This document shows, one piece after another, positions 7,717 to 14,359 of a DNA stretch of 15,535 bases. Below the pieces are notes generated by a model, which worked only from the letters and a program-made list of their open reading frames with translations, had not been told where the DNA came from and made no database searches. A program made the translations under genes and the position numbers. The DNA lies in assembly GCA_964391765.1 (NCBI GenBank), contig CAYMNG010000059.1:1-15535 (forward strand). The letters are read 5' to 3'. Source of the stretch: UBA10649 sp964391765 (GTDB taxonomy: Bacteria > Actinomycetota > Actinomycetes > S36-B12). The first letter of the stretch is position 1, and the number at the start of each line of letters is the position of its first letter.

Positions 7717-8436
7717 CTATGGCGCGACGCGGCCGTTGCGCACGAACGCCTCGTGCGTCAACGGCATCAGTTCGGCCCAGGCGTCCTCGTAGCGCTCGGC
7801 GACCATCTCGATCTCCCGCTGCGGGTACGACGGGAAGTGCGCGCCCTCGGCCTTGCGGCGCAGGGACAGGAAGTTCATCAGCGAACGCGCGTTGAGCGTC
7901 ACGTACGCGCTGGAGTAGATCGAGACCGGCAGCACCATCCGCGCGACCTCGCGAGCGACGCCGGCGGCCAGCATGTCCTGGTAGGCCACGTACGCCTGCG
8001 CGCACGCCTGTCGCATCGATCGGTCCACTAGGTCGACCTGCGCCGGGGTCCCGGCGACGAAGTCGTACGCCCCGGTCTTGCCGACCTGCACGAGGTTGCG
8101 CGCCGGGCCGGGGACGTAGAACACCGGCTCCAGCTCGCGGTAGCGGCCGGACTCCTCGTTGTAGCTCGCGATGCGATGGCGCATGTGCTCGCGCCACACG
8201 AAGATCGGCGCGCGGACGAAGAACGTCATCGAGTTGTGCTCGAACGGGCTGCCGTGCCGCTCGCGCATGAGGAAGTTGATCAGGCCGGCGGAGCGCTGCG
8301 GATCGGCGTCGAGGTCGTCGAGGGTCTGCTCGCCGGCGGTGGACACGCGGGCCGCGAAGACCACGTCGGCGTCGCTCGCCCCGGCGCGCACCAGTTCGAC
8401 GGTCACGTCACTGCGGAACTCGATCTCGGCCGGCAC
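7717..8436 (-). CDS. thyX: Flavin-dependent thymidylate synthase ThyX
   Basis: A 239-residue enzyme that makes dTMP from dUMP using methylenetetrahydrofolate and FAD/NAD(P)H, unlike ThyA. Seen: the ThyX signature RHRx7S at 86-96 (RHRIASYNEES), followed by GRYR; HGSPFEHNSMTFFV (61-74); and the C-terminal NARSLMNFLSLR (182-193). The GTG start at 8436 gives the usual N-terminus and has TAGGCT 6 bases upstream, so the message is probably leaderless. It diverges from the GNAT gene across a 169-base region rich in repeats, and dapA follows in the same direction. Whether a ThyA also exists in the genome cannot be told from this window. Confidence 0.97.
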   Translation of the reverse strand: MPAEIEFRSDVTVELVRAGASDADVVFAARVSTAGEQTLDDLDADPQRSAGLINFLMRERHGSPFEHNSMTFFVRAPIFVWREHMRHRIASYNEESGRYRELEPVFYVPGPARNLVQVGKTGAYDFVAGTPAQVDLVDRSMRQACAQAYVAYQDMLAAGVAREVARMVLPVSIYSSAYVTLNARSLMNFLSLRRKAEGAHFPSYPQREIEMVAERYEDAWAELMPLTHEAFVRNGRVAP

Positions 8437-8442
8437 CCCGGC

Positions 8443-8448
8443 AGCCTA
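8443..8448 (-). promoter_or_regulatory. Predicted -10 hexamer of thyX (leaderless)
   Basis: TAGGCT on the minus strand fits TANNNT and stands 6 bases before the GTG. At 17-base spacing the -35 position reads GGCGGT (8466-8471), inside the repeated 15-base element. Confidence 0.5.
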
Positions 8449-8462
8449 GCCGCGGGCCTGGT

Positions 8463-8477
8463 CCAACCGCCGACACG
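8463..8477 (-). promoter_or_regulatory. Shared 15-base element, thyX copy
   Basis: On the minus strand it reads CGTGTCGGCGGTTGG. It ends exactly 14 bases before the thyX -10 hexamer and covers the -35 position. An identical copy faces the GNAT gene at 8565-8579 with the same 14-base distance to its hexamer. Probable operator or activator site. Confidence 0.5.
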
Positions 8478-8484
8478 TCACCCC

Positions 8485-8499
8485 CCAACCGCCGAGGCG
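8485..8499 (-). promoter_or_regulatory. Third, diverged copy of the 15-base element
   Basis: On the minus strand it reads CGCCTCGGCGGTTGG, 13 of 15 identical to the promoter copies. It is offset by 22 bases (about two helical turns) from the thyX copy in the same orientation, so proteins on both would lie on the same DNA face. Confidence 0.4.
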
Positions 8500-8564
8500 A
8501 CCTGAATGGTTACCGCACCGCCCGTTCTGTCCGTATTTGCCTGGTCCGTGCCAACCATTCAGGT

Positions 8565-8579
8565 CGTGTCGGCGGTTGG
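8565..8579 (+). promoter_or_regulatory. Shared 15-base element, GNAT copy
   Basis: CGTGTCGGCGGTTGG on the plus strand is identical to the thyX copy and ends 14 bases before the predicted GNAT -10 hexamer, the same distance as at thyX. It forms the outer part of the right arm of the large inverted repeat. Confidence 0.5.
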
Positions 8580-8593
8580 GGTGGCGGGTGCGC

Positions 8594-8599
8594 GACAAT
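8594..8599 (+). promoter_or_regulatory. Possible -10 hexamer of the GNAT gene
   Basis: GACAAT, four of six matches to TATAAT, lies 6 bases before the GTG at 8606. With a 17-base spacer the -35 position is GGCGGT (8571-8576), the same as at thyX. This arrangement decided the start chosen for the GNAT gene. Confidence 0.4.
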
Positions 8600-8605
8600 G
8601 CGTCG

Positions 8606-9172
8606 GTGTCCGTACCTGCTCCCGGCGTGGGGGTCCGCGCCGCGCGAAGTTCCGACGTCGACGCGATCGCCGACGCGCAGGTCCGCGCATGGCGCGACCG
8701 GTTCGCCGACCTGCTGCCCCGACCCGTGCTCGACGCCCTCGACCAGCGGGCCATCGCCGGGCAGTGGGCCACGGCCGTCCTCGAACCGCCGTCGTCGGCG
8801 CACCGGGTGCTCGTCGCGGTCGACGGCGCCGACGTCGTCGGCTTCGCCGCGATCGGTCCGAGCCCGGACCCCGACGCCGGTCCCGACGTGGCCGAGCTCG
8901 TCGCCCTCGAGGTCACTCCCGCCGCGCGACGGCGTGGGCACGGCTCACGTCTGGTCGCCGCGGCGATCGACGCCGCGCGTGCGACCGGAGCTGGCGACGT
9001 CGTGATCTGGTACGCGGTTGCCGACGAGGCGCGCCGGGCGTTCTTGGTGTCGGCCGGCTGGGGCCCGGACGGTGCGTTCCGTGACATCGCGGTCGGGCCG
9101 GACGGCCATGACCCCACCACGGTCGTGCGTGAGGTCCGGCTCGTCACCTCCCTGACATCACCGCCGGACTGA
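8606..9172 (+). CDS. GNAT-family N-acetyltransferase
   Basis: A 188-residue single-domain GNAT protein. The fold begins at once with VRAARSSDVDAIADAQ (10-25). The acetyl-CoA binding motif A is VTPAARRRGHGSRL (103-116), with the R/QxxGxG/A loop at 108-113, and a C-terminal AVADEARRAFLVSAGW (137-152) is the usual motif B region. The substrate cannot be predicted; small-molecule or protein amines are both possible. The GTG at 8606 is chosen because a -10-like hexamer stands 6 bases before it. A GTG at 8588 and an ATG at 8537 are in frame, but the latter lies within the inverted repeat. It diverges from thyX with matched promoter elements. Its last residues and stop codon lie in a 17-base tandem repeat. 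Confidence 0.88.
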   Translation: MSVPAPGVGVRAARSSDVDAIADAQVRAWRDRFADLLPRPVLDALDQRAIAGQWATAVLEPPSSAHRVLVAVDGADVVGFAAIGPSPDPDAGPDVAELVALEVTPAARRRGHGSRLVAAAIDAARATGAGDVVIWYAVADEARRAFLVSAGWGPDGAFRDIAVGPDGHDPTTVVREVRLVTSLTSPPD

Positions 9173-9219
9173 CACCACCGCCGGACTGACACCACCGCCG
9201 GACTGACACCACCGCCGGA
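9152..9219. repeat. 17-base tandem repeat, four copies
   Basis: CTGACACCACCGCCGGA repeats at 9152-9168 (one C-to-T change), 9169-9185, 9186-9202 and 9203-9219. The first unit encodes the last residues of the GNAT protein and the TGA in the second unit is its stop codon. The period of 17 puts a TGA in each of the three frames over successive units, so it stops translation in every plus-strand frame. There are no spacers, so it is not a CRISPR array. Confidence 0.95.
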
Positions 9220-9316
9220 CCACTGCCGGGCCGACGCAACCACGAAGCCGGCGCCGGGTCCGGCCGGGAGCACGCGGCGGGCGACTGCAGCGGGTCCCCC
9301 GCGCCCGCCGAGCCGA

Positions 9317-9332
9317 CCGGACTGGCGTCCGG
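9317..9332 (-). terminator. Stem-loop after the response regulator gene
   Basis: CCGGAC at 9317-9322 and GTCCGG at 9327-9332 form a perfect 6-base stem with a 4-base loop, 5 bases beyond the regulator stop codon. No U-run follows. It may end the kinase-regulator message, and being symmetric it could also serve the convergent GNAT gene. The rest of 9220-9316 holds only short GC-rich inverted repeats and no gene. Confidence 0.35.
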
Positions 9333-9337
9333 ACACG

Positions 9338-10054
9338 TCAATGCTGGTCCGTCGAGGCCGCCGTGTCGCTCACCGACCCGTCCCCCGGCAAGGGGACGGC
9401 CCGGTTCGCCGGCTGCGCGAGGAGGCCGTCCTCGATCGCCGCCGCATACAGGTCCGTGCGCGTCCGCACGTCGCGACCCACCCGTTGGTACTTCGCCCGG
9501 ACCCGATCGAGGTACTCCTTGGCGGTGTGGCCCGAGACACCCATCTGCCGCCCGACGGTCGCGACCTTCGACCCCGCGGCGTACAGCCGAAGCGCCTGCA
9601 GCTCGCGATCGCTGAGGACCGGCCGACGTCGGTCCGACGCGGTCAACGCGCCGGCGAGTTCGGCCGTCAGGTGCAGTTCGCCGCGATGAACCGCGTTGAG
9701 CGCGGCCACGAGGTGCTCGTACGACACGCTCTTGGGCACGTAGCCCAACGCGCCGGCCTCGATCGCCGCCGAGATCCGCACGTCGAGGGCGCTCATCAGC
9801 AGCACGGCGACCCCCGCGGCCACCAGTGCGGCGGTGCTCTCGGCACACGGCGCGGAATCGGGTCCGAGGTCGACGTCGAGCAGGCACACCGCTGGTCGGC
9901 ACGCGATCGCGTCGGCGACGCTGCCGCCGCAGTACCCGACCGCGAACCCGTCGGGCGCGTTGCGTTCGAGCAGCGCGCGCAGGCCCTCGCGGATCAGTTC
10001 GTGGTCGTCGACGATCGCCACCGGCACCGGAACGTCGCCGCGGGCGCCGGTCAC
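9338..10054 (-). CDS. LuxR/NarL-type response regulator
   Basis: A 238-residue two-component regulator. The receiver domain (about 9-125) has the acidic pair D16-D17, phosphoacceptor D60 in CLLDVDLG, S88 and K108. The C-terminal LuxR-type helix-turn-helix spans about 145-200 (LSDRELQALRLYAAGSKVA, then SGHTAKEYLDRVRAKY). All expected phosphorylation residues are present. The GTG at 10054 overlaps the kinase TGA as GTGA and is preferred; another GTG at 10075 is in frame and would overlap the kinase by 25 bases. The gene is cotranscribed with and downstream of its partner kinase. Target promoters are unknown, though the nearby azlC and GNAT promoters are candidates. Confidence 0.93.
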   Translation of the reverse strand: MTGARGDVPVPVAIVDDHELIREGLRALLERNAPDGFAVGYCGGSVADAIACRPAVCLLDVDLGPDSAPCAESTAALVAAGVAVLLMSALDVRISAAIEAGALGYVPKSVSYEHLVAALNAVHRGELHLTAELAGALTASDRRRPVLSDRELQALRLYAAGSKVATVGRQMGVSGHTAKEYLDRVRAKYQRVGRDVRTRTDLYAAAIEDGLLAQPANRAVPLPGDGSVSDTAASTDQH

Positions 10055-12276
10055 CGGCCGACCGCCGACCGCCACTGCCAGAGCATCGGCTGCCCGGCCG
10101 CATCGCCGGCACCGGCCGGGAAGCCCGCGAGCGGCAGGTCGACGGCCGCGGCGACGTTCGTCGACGGGACCCTCGCCGTCAGCCGAACCGCGATGCGGCC
10201 GTCCTCGGGTCCGATGCTCAGCGCGGCGGGCGTGTCCGGCGATGCCAGGGCGATCGCGCCGAGCAGTGTCAACCGCAGCATCGCCTGCTCCCCACCACTG
10301 AGATCCACACCGTCCGCGTCGACGTCGCAGGCCAGCGACACACCCGCCGCGCGCGCCGCGGCCGCGACGGTGATCGCCAGCGCCGGCAGTTGTCCACGTC
10401 CCGGGTCGGTGCGGATCACGGTGCGGATGAATCGCTCCTCTACCCCGGCGGCGTGCCGCACCACCGGATCGTCGGGGTCGGCCCGCCCGTCGGCGATCCG
10501 GCGCAGCAGTCTCCCGGCGTTCGACTGGCGCAGCGGGACGTATCGCTCCCGGAGCTGCCGGACACTCGCGTCGGCCGCGTCCAGGCCGATCTCCTCGTCC
10601 CGCACCGCGGCGCGGGCCGTCGCCACCGCCGTGACGTTGCGCCGGGTGCTGCGGCCGTAGATCGCGCCGCCGAGGAGGACGGCGGTCCCCGGGCTCACGG
10701 CCTCGGCCACGACGTCACCTTGGATCGCGAACCAGGCCGCGAGGACGACGGCCCAGGCCCAGCGCGGCCCGGCCGCGGCGACGACGAAGTACGCCATGAC
10801 GACCGCGAAGGACGACCAGTCCGCCCACGGCGTGTCCGGCGGCAGTCCGGCCAGGTGCTGCAGCGCGTAGGCGGCGGTCGCGCCGAGGACGGTCACGCCG
10901 GTCACCCACCACGACACCCGCCTGCGGCCGGTCGCGACGACGAGCAGTGCGTAGACGCCGAGGATCACCGCGAGCGCGACCGCGTCCAGCGCCGGTCGCA
11001 CGGCGGCGTCGATGCTCACGGCGAAACTCGCGAGCGTGAACACCGCGAACGCGGTCAGGGTCGCCGCGGCGAGTCCGACCTGCGCGGGCTGATACGGCGT
11101 CGGTGGCGCCGTCGCCGGCGGTGCCACCCACGTCAGTCGGACCGTCGTACCGGCACCGGGCTGGGCGTGCACGCTCGCTCGACCGCCGACCTCTCGCATC
11201 GGTTCGACGATCCCCCGGGCCAACCCGAACCGACCCGACCGCACGGCCGGATCGAAGCCGACCCCGTCGTCGTGGACGTCGACCGCGACCGCGAGCCCGG
11301 GACCTTCACCGCCGACGGCGACCCGGACGTCGCAGGTCGCGGCGGTCGAGTGCCGCAGCGTGTTCGCCAGCGCCTCCCGGACAGCCGCCCGGATCGCCAG
11401 ATACGTCGCCGGCGGGACGGCGTCCAGGTCGTCGACCGCCAGCCGGACCTCGATCCCCGCGGCCCGAAGGTCGGTGACGACGTCGTGGAGATCGACGGTC
11501 AAGCGTTGTCGCACCGCACCGACATGACGCGGCTGACCGGCCTGGTCGGTGATCTCGGTCAATACCTCGGCCGCCTCGACGCAGCGCTCGACGACCCGCG
11601 GGCGCAGAGCCGGCGGCAGCCCGCCGCGTTCGAGCGCGGCGAGGGTGTTCAGGACCGTGGAGTGCAGGGCCCGCTCCCGCGCCCGTAGCGTCGCGGCCAC
11701 CTCGTCGCGGACCCGCCGCTCGGCCTCGAGCCGACGCGTCGTCGCCCACGCCGAGTCGGCGCGGACCGCCTGGCCCAGCAGGCTCGTCCGAGCGGCGATG
11801 GTCGCGACGCCGACCGCGAACGTCAGGCCCAGGTGGACCAGGTCGGTCGACGCCGGGTCGACGACGGCGATCGCGGTCGCCTGCGCGACCAGGAGCACCA
11901 CGAGCACGCCGACCGCGCCGGCCGAGCCGAGCAGGAGGCCGCCACCGGCGGCGGCCAGGATGACGACGTCGGCGACGCCCGCGGGGGTCCCCGTACCCGT
12001 CGCCGTGCCGGCGAGCACGAGAACCGCCGCCGCCGTCAGCGCGATCGCGTTCGCCGACCGCGCGATCCGGCGGACGGTGCCGCCGACCGCCCACCGCGCG
12101 ACGAGCAGGCCGACCCAGGTGAGGACGACCACGCCCAGTGCGACCGCCCGCGCCGCGGTCGGTTGCCGCCACGGCCACAGCGCCGGGTCACCGACGATCC
12201 ACACACCCTCCAGCACGAGCGCGACGGCGGCCGCGCCACGGACGACGACGTCGTGCGCGGACGTCGCCGGGGCCAT
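10051..12276 (-). CDS. Membrane sensor histidine kinase with two membrane blocks
   Basis: A 741-residue kinase, partner of the LuxR-type regulator. About five or six membrane segments (10-165) lead to a coiled linker (170-200), a HisKA_3-like box RALHSTVLNTL (202-212) with H205, and a DesK/NarL-type ATPase domain: N-box REALANTLRHS (300-310), G1 DDGVGFDP (336-343) and G2 GRFGLARG (348-355). Unusually, a second block of about five or six membrane segments follows (400-540), then a soluble tail (550-741). The tail resembles a kinase dimerisation/ATPase half (RLLRRIADG, 589-597) but lacks a phosphoacceptor histidine, N-box and glycine boxes. The signal sensed is unknown. The ATG at 12276 begins just before the first membrane segment; no good promoter was found, so the start is less certain than others. 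Confidence 0.9.
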   Translation of the reverse strand: MAPATSAHDVVVRGAAAVALVLEGVWIVGDPALWPWRQPTAARAVALGVVVLTWVGLLVARWAVGGTVRRIARSANAIALTAAAVLVLAGTATGTGTPAGVADVVILAAAGGGLLLGSAGAVGVLVVLLVAQATAIAVVDPASTDLVHLGLTFAVGVATIAARTSLLGQAVRADSAWATTRRLEAERRVRDEVAATLRARERALHSTVLNTLAALERGGLPPALRPRVVERCVEAAEVLTEITDQAGQPRHVGAVRQRLTVDLHDVVTDLRAAGIEVRLAVDDLDAVPPATYLAIRAAVREALANTLRHSTAATCDVRVAVGGEGPGLAVAVDVHDDGVGFDPAVRSGRFGLARGIVEPMREVGGRASVHAQPGAGTTVRLTWVAPPATAPPTPYQPAQVGLAAATLTAFAVFTLASFAVSIDAAVRPALDAVALAVILGVYALLVVATGRRRVSWWVTGVTVLGATAAYALQHLAGLPPDTPWADWSSFAVVMAYFVVAAAGPRWAWAVVLAAWFAIQGDVVAEAVSPGTAVLLGGAIYGRSTRRNVTAVATARAAVRDEEIGLDAADASVRQLRERYVPLRQSNAGRLLRRIADGRADPDDPVVRHAAGVEERFIRTVIRTDPGRGQLPALAITVAAAARAAGVSLACDVDADGVDLSGGEQAMLRLTLLGAIALASPDTPAALSIGPEDGRIAVRLTARVPSTNVAAAVDLPLAGFPAGAGDAAGQPMLWQWRSAVGR

Positions 12277-12365
12277 GGTCGGTCGCCACCACGACGCCCG
12301 ACGCCCCCGGTCCCCCACGGACGAAGCCTGGCACACCCACGCGACGCGGCCGGCGCGCGGCGAGA

Positions 12366-12371
12366 TAGCGT
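12366..12371 (+). promoter_or_regulatory. Predicted -10 hexamer of the azlC operon (leaderless)
   Basis: TAGCGT fits TANNNT and lies 7 bases before the azlC GTG. The remaining 102-base gap to the divergent kinase gene shows no clear -35 and no palindrome that I can support. Confidence 0.5.
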
Positions 12372-12378
12372 CCGCGGC

Positions 12379-13056
12379 GTGACCGGGGCGCCGTCTCAGC
12401 GCGGTATCCAGGCGACCGCGCTGAGCATCGGACTGGCCACCGGCGCGTACGGACTGTCGTTCGGTGCGATCGCGGTCGCCAGCGGGCTGACCGCGTGGCA
12501 GGCCCAGACGCTGTCGGTCCTCATGTTCACCGGCGCGTCGCAGTTCGCGCTCGTCGGCGTGCTCGGGGCCGGCGGCGGGCTGATCGCGGCAGTGGCGACC
12601 GCGTGGTTGCTCGGTGCGCGCAACGGCCTGTACGCGCTGAGCCTGGCGCCGACGCTCCGGTTGCGCGGGTGGCGGCGTCTGCTCGGTGCGCACCTGACGA
12701 TCGACGAGTCCACCGCGACCGCGCTCGCCCACCCCGGCGAACCGGCCACCGGCCGCCGGGCGTTCTGGAGCACGGGCCTGGCCGTGCTCGTCCTGTGGAA
12801 CATCGGCACGGCGGTCGGCGCGATCGGCGCCGCGGCCCTCGACGATCCGGCCACGTTGGGCCTGGACGCCGCGATTCCGGCCGGCTTCGTCGCACTGCTG
12901 TGGCCACGCCTTGTCGACCGGACCGCCTGGGCGGTCGCGCTCGGCGGTGCCGTCGTCGCGCTGGCGCTCACGCCCGTCCTGCGTCCGGGTCTGCCGGTTC
13001 TCGCCGCCGGCCTCGTCGCCGTCGCCGCGACCAGACTCGTTCGGCGCGCGCCATGA
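12379..13056 (+). CDS. azlC: AzlC-family branched-chain amino acid exporter, large subunit
   Basis: A 225-residue inner-membrane protein of the AzlC/BrnF family. With AzlD it exports branched-chain amino acids (azaleucine resistance in Bacillus; Ile, Leu, Val and Met export by BrnFE in Corynebacterium). Seen: the family motif VLMFTGASQFALVG (47-60), LLGARNGLYALSL (77-89), DESTATAL (109-116) and AAIPAGFVALLWP (164-176), within about six or seven hydrophobic segments. The length is normal. The GTG start has TAGCGT 7 bases upstream. The stop overlaps the azlD start as ATGA. The true substrate here is not fixed by sequence. Confidence 0.94.
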   Translation: MTGAPSQRGIQATALSIGLATGAYGLSFGAIAVASGLTAWQAQTLSVLMFTGASQFALVGVLGAGGGLIAAVATAWLLGARNGLYALSLAPTLRLRGWRRLLGAHLTIDESTATALAHPGEPATGRRAFWSTGLAVLVLWNIGTAVGAIGAAALDDPATLGLDAAIPAGFVALLWPRLVDRTAWAVALGGAVVALALTPVLRPGLPVLAAGLVAVAATRLVRRAP

Positions 13057-13364
13057 TCTGGGCGGCGGTCGTGCTCGGATCTGTGGGGTGCTACCTGGAG
13101 AAGTTCGCCGGCTACCTCCTGCCGGCCGGCCTGCTCGCCCATTCCGGCATCCGACGGCTGACCGCGTGGCTGCCGGTGGCCCTGCTCGCCGCGCTGGTGG
13201 CCGTCCAGACGTTCGCGGTCGGTCAGGACCTCGTCCTGGACGCGCGCGCCGCCGGGTTGATCGCCGCCGTCGTCGCGCTGGTTCTGCGCGCACCGTTCCT
13301 CGCGGTCGTCCTCGTCGCCGCGGTCACGGCGGCCGTCCTGCGCGCGGCGGGGGTCGCGCAGTGA
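13053..13364 (+). CDS. azlD: AzlD-family exporter, small subunit
   Basis: A 103-residue protein, nearly all hydrophobic, with three or four membrane segments, that pairs with AzlC. Seen: the N-terminal GCYLEKFAGYLLP (12-24), the conserved region of the AzlD/BrnE family, and a C-terminal hydrophobic stretch with VVALVLRAPFLAVVL. It is coupled to azlC by ATGA and to the next gene by GTGA, so all three should be made together. Confidence 0.93.
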   Translation: MIWAAVVLGSVGCYLEKFAGYLLPAGLLAHSGIRRLTAWLPVALLAALVAVQTFAVGQDLVLDARAAGLIAAVVALVLRAPFLAVVLVAAVTAAVLRAAGVAQ

Positions 13365-13903
13365 GCGAACCGCGCAAGCCGATCTTCGGGTTCTTGTGGC
13401 GCACCTACGACGGTCCGGTGGACGAGGCCTACCGGCAGGAGCGCTTCGTGCGGGTCTGCAACCGCGGGCCGTGGCGGGTCCTCGGACTCGTCCTGCTCAC
13501 GTTGGTGACCGTCGCCTGGCTGGGGGCGACGACGATGGCCGCGCTGGCCGACGGCGTGAGCGTCGCCTCGGTCGCCGGCACCGCCGTCGCGGCGACGATG
13601 CTCGTCCTGGTGTTGCGGGGCTGGGTCGTCGGGACGTACGTCAACGACGCCGGCGTGCGCATCGAGCGCACGTGGGGTCGTCGCCACGTGCCATGGACCG
13701 ACGTCGACCGGATCGACGAGCGCGCGCAGTCCGTGCCGCTGCTCGGTGCCGTGCTACCCGTCCCCGGCCGCCGGTGCATCGTCCGGACCCGGTCCGGCTC
13801 GGCCGTGCCGACCCACGTGTACACCGCGTCGCCGGACCTGTGGCTGCGCCCGGAGGCGTACGACGCCGCTCGCCTGCGCCTGGATCGCTGGCGTGGCGAG
13901 TAG
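13361..13903 (+). CDS. Membrane protein with PH-like domain, function unknown
   Basis: A 180-residue protein: a cytoplasmic N-terminus (1-38), two membrane segments (about 40-62 and 68-90), then a C-terminal beta-rich part (92-178) with VNDAGVRIERTWGRRHVPW and TDVDRID, which resembles bacterial PH-like domains seen in many small actinobacterial membrane proteins. The GTG start overlaps the azlD stop as GTGA, a coupling that suggests a link to the exporter, although such genes are often simply cotranscribed. No catalytic motif is seen. It ends 12 bases before the convergent TPR-like gene. Confidence 0.85.
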   Translation: MSEPRKPIFGFLWRTYDGPVDEAYRQERFVRVCNRGPWRVLGLVLLTLVTVAWLGATTMAALADGVSVASVAGTAVAATMLVLVLRGWVVGTYVNDAGVRIERTWGRRHVPWTDVDRIDERAQSVPLLGAVLPVPGRRCIVRTRSGSAVPTHVYTASPDLWLRPEAYDAARLRLDRWRGE

Positions 13904-13915
13904 CCCGCCGTCGGG
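13904..13915. terminator. Minimal palindrome filling the convergent gap
   Basis: CCCGCCGTCGGG, a 4-base stem with a 4-base loop, is the whole space between the stop codons of the PH-like gene (+) and the TPR-like gene (-). It is too short for a strong terminator and there is no U-run. Transcripts from both sides probably overlap. Confidence 0.2.
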
Positions 13916-14359
13916 TCAGTCGGCGCGGTCGTGCAGGTCGATCGCGGTCCGCATCGCGGCCCGGGCCCGGCGGCGATCACGGGCGTCGTCGTAGCCGATC
14001 GCGAGCCGGTAGCGGGCCCGCCAGTCCTGAGGTGCGCGTTCGACGGCGGCGGCGTACTCCGCGAACCGCGCATCGGCCGCGTCGCGTTCGACCCGGCCCG
14101 CGGCCGTCCGGGGCAGGTCGTCGACCGGCAACCCGCCCTCGGCCCGCAGTTCGCGCGCCAGCCGCTGGGTCGCGAAGCCGAAGGACAGCTCACGCCACAG
14201 CACCCACGCGCCGAGCAGGGGCAGGACCAGCACGGCCAGCCCCAGCGCGATCGCCACGGGATCAGCGGAGTCGACGAGCAGGACCGCCCGCCAGGCGGCG
14301 AACCCGAGGTAGACGACCAGTGCGGTCGCCATCAGCCCGGCGACCAGCCGCTGCCTCAC
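13916..14359 (-). CDS. Small membrane protein with TPR-like tail
   Basis: A 147-residue protein with two membrane segments (about 8-28 and 34-56), a basic linker, and a helical C-terminus (about 90-143). The tail contains ARFAEYAAAVERAP and DWRARYRLAIGYDDARDRRRA, with the spacing of one or two TPR helices. A small TPR-type protein beside dapB is found in other actinobacteria, but its role is not known. The GTG at 14359 overlaps the dapB stop as GTGA, giving a clear start and probable translational coupling. No enzyme motif is present. Confidence 0.85.
   Translation of the reverse strand: MRQRLVAGLMATALVVYLGFAAWRAVLLVDSADPVAIALGLAVLVLPLLGAWVLWRELSFGFATQRLARELRAEGGLPVDDLPRTAAGRVERDAADARFAEYAAAVERAPQDWRARYRLAIGYDDARDRRRARAAMRTAIDLHDRAD

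Larger units (their letters stand above)
8483..8581. repeat. Large imperfect inverted repeat between thyX and GNAT
   Basis: Arms 8483-8511 and 8553-8581 are reverse complements at 27 of 29 positions. The inner 14 bases (CGACCTGAATGGTT) are perfect; the only mismatches are at 8496-8497 against 8567-8568. The 41-base spacer (8512-8552) is less GC-rich, with TTCTGTCCGTATTTGCC. It lies upstream of both predicted transcription starts, so it would act as DNA rather than RNA. A two-part operator is one reading. A small non-autonomous mobile element (MITE-like) is another, but no clear target duplication flanks it. Confidence 0.85.

Noticed and set aside
8537..8605. ATG at 8537 (or GTG at 8588) as the start of the GNAT gene
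   Set aside because: The extra residues (starting MPGPCQPFRSC) lie in the inverted repeat, do not look like a GNAT N-terminus, and have no promoter at the right spacing. The GTG at 8606 does.
9152..9219. CRISPR array
   Set aside because: The 17-base units are directly adjacent with no spacers, and no cas genes are nearby.
8446..9336. Minus-strand open frame of about 300 codons opposite the GNAT gene
   Set aside because: It is Ser/Arg/Thr-rich with no recognisable domain, and the plus strand encodes a convincing acetyltransferase with the acetyl-CoA loop.
12277..13293. Long N-terminal extension of the histidine kinase frame opposite azlC and azlD
   Set aside because: The extension is antisense to clear AzlC and AzlD coding and is Arg/Gln-rich without domains. 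The kinase starts naturally at the ATG before its first membrane segment.
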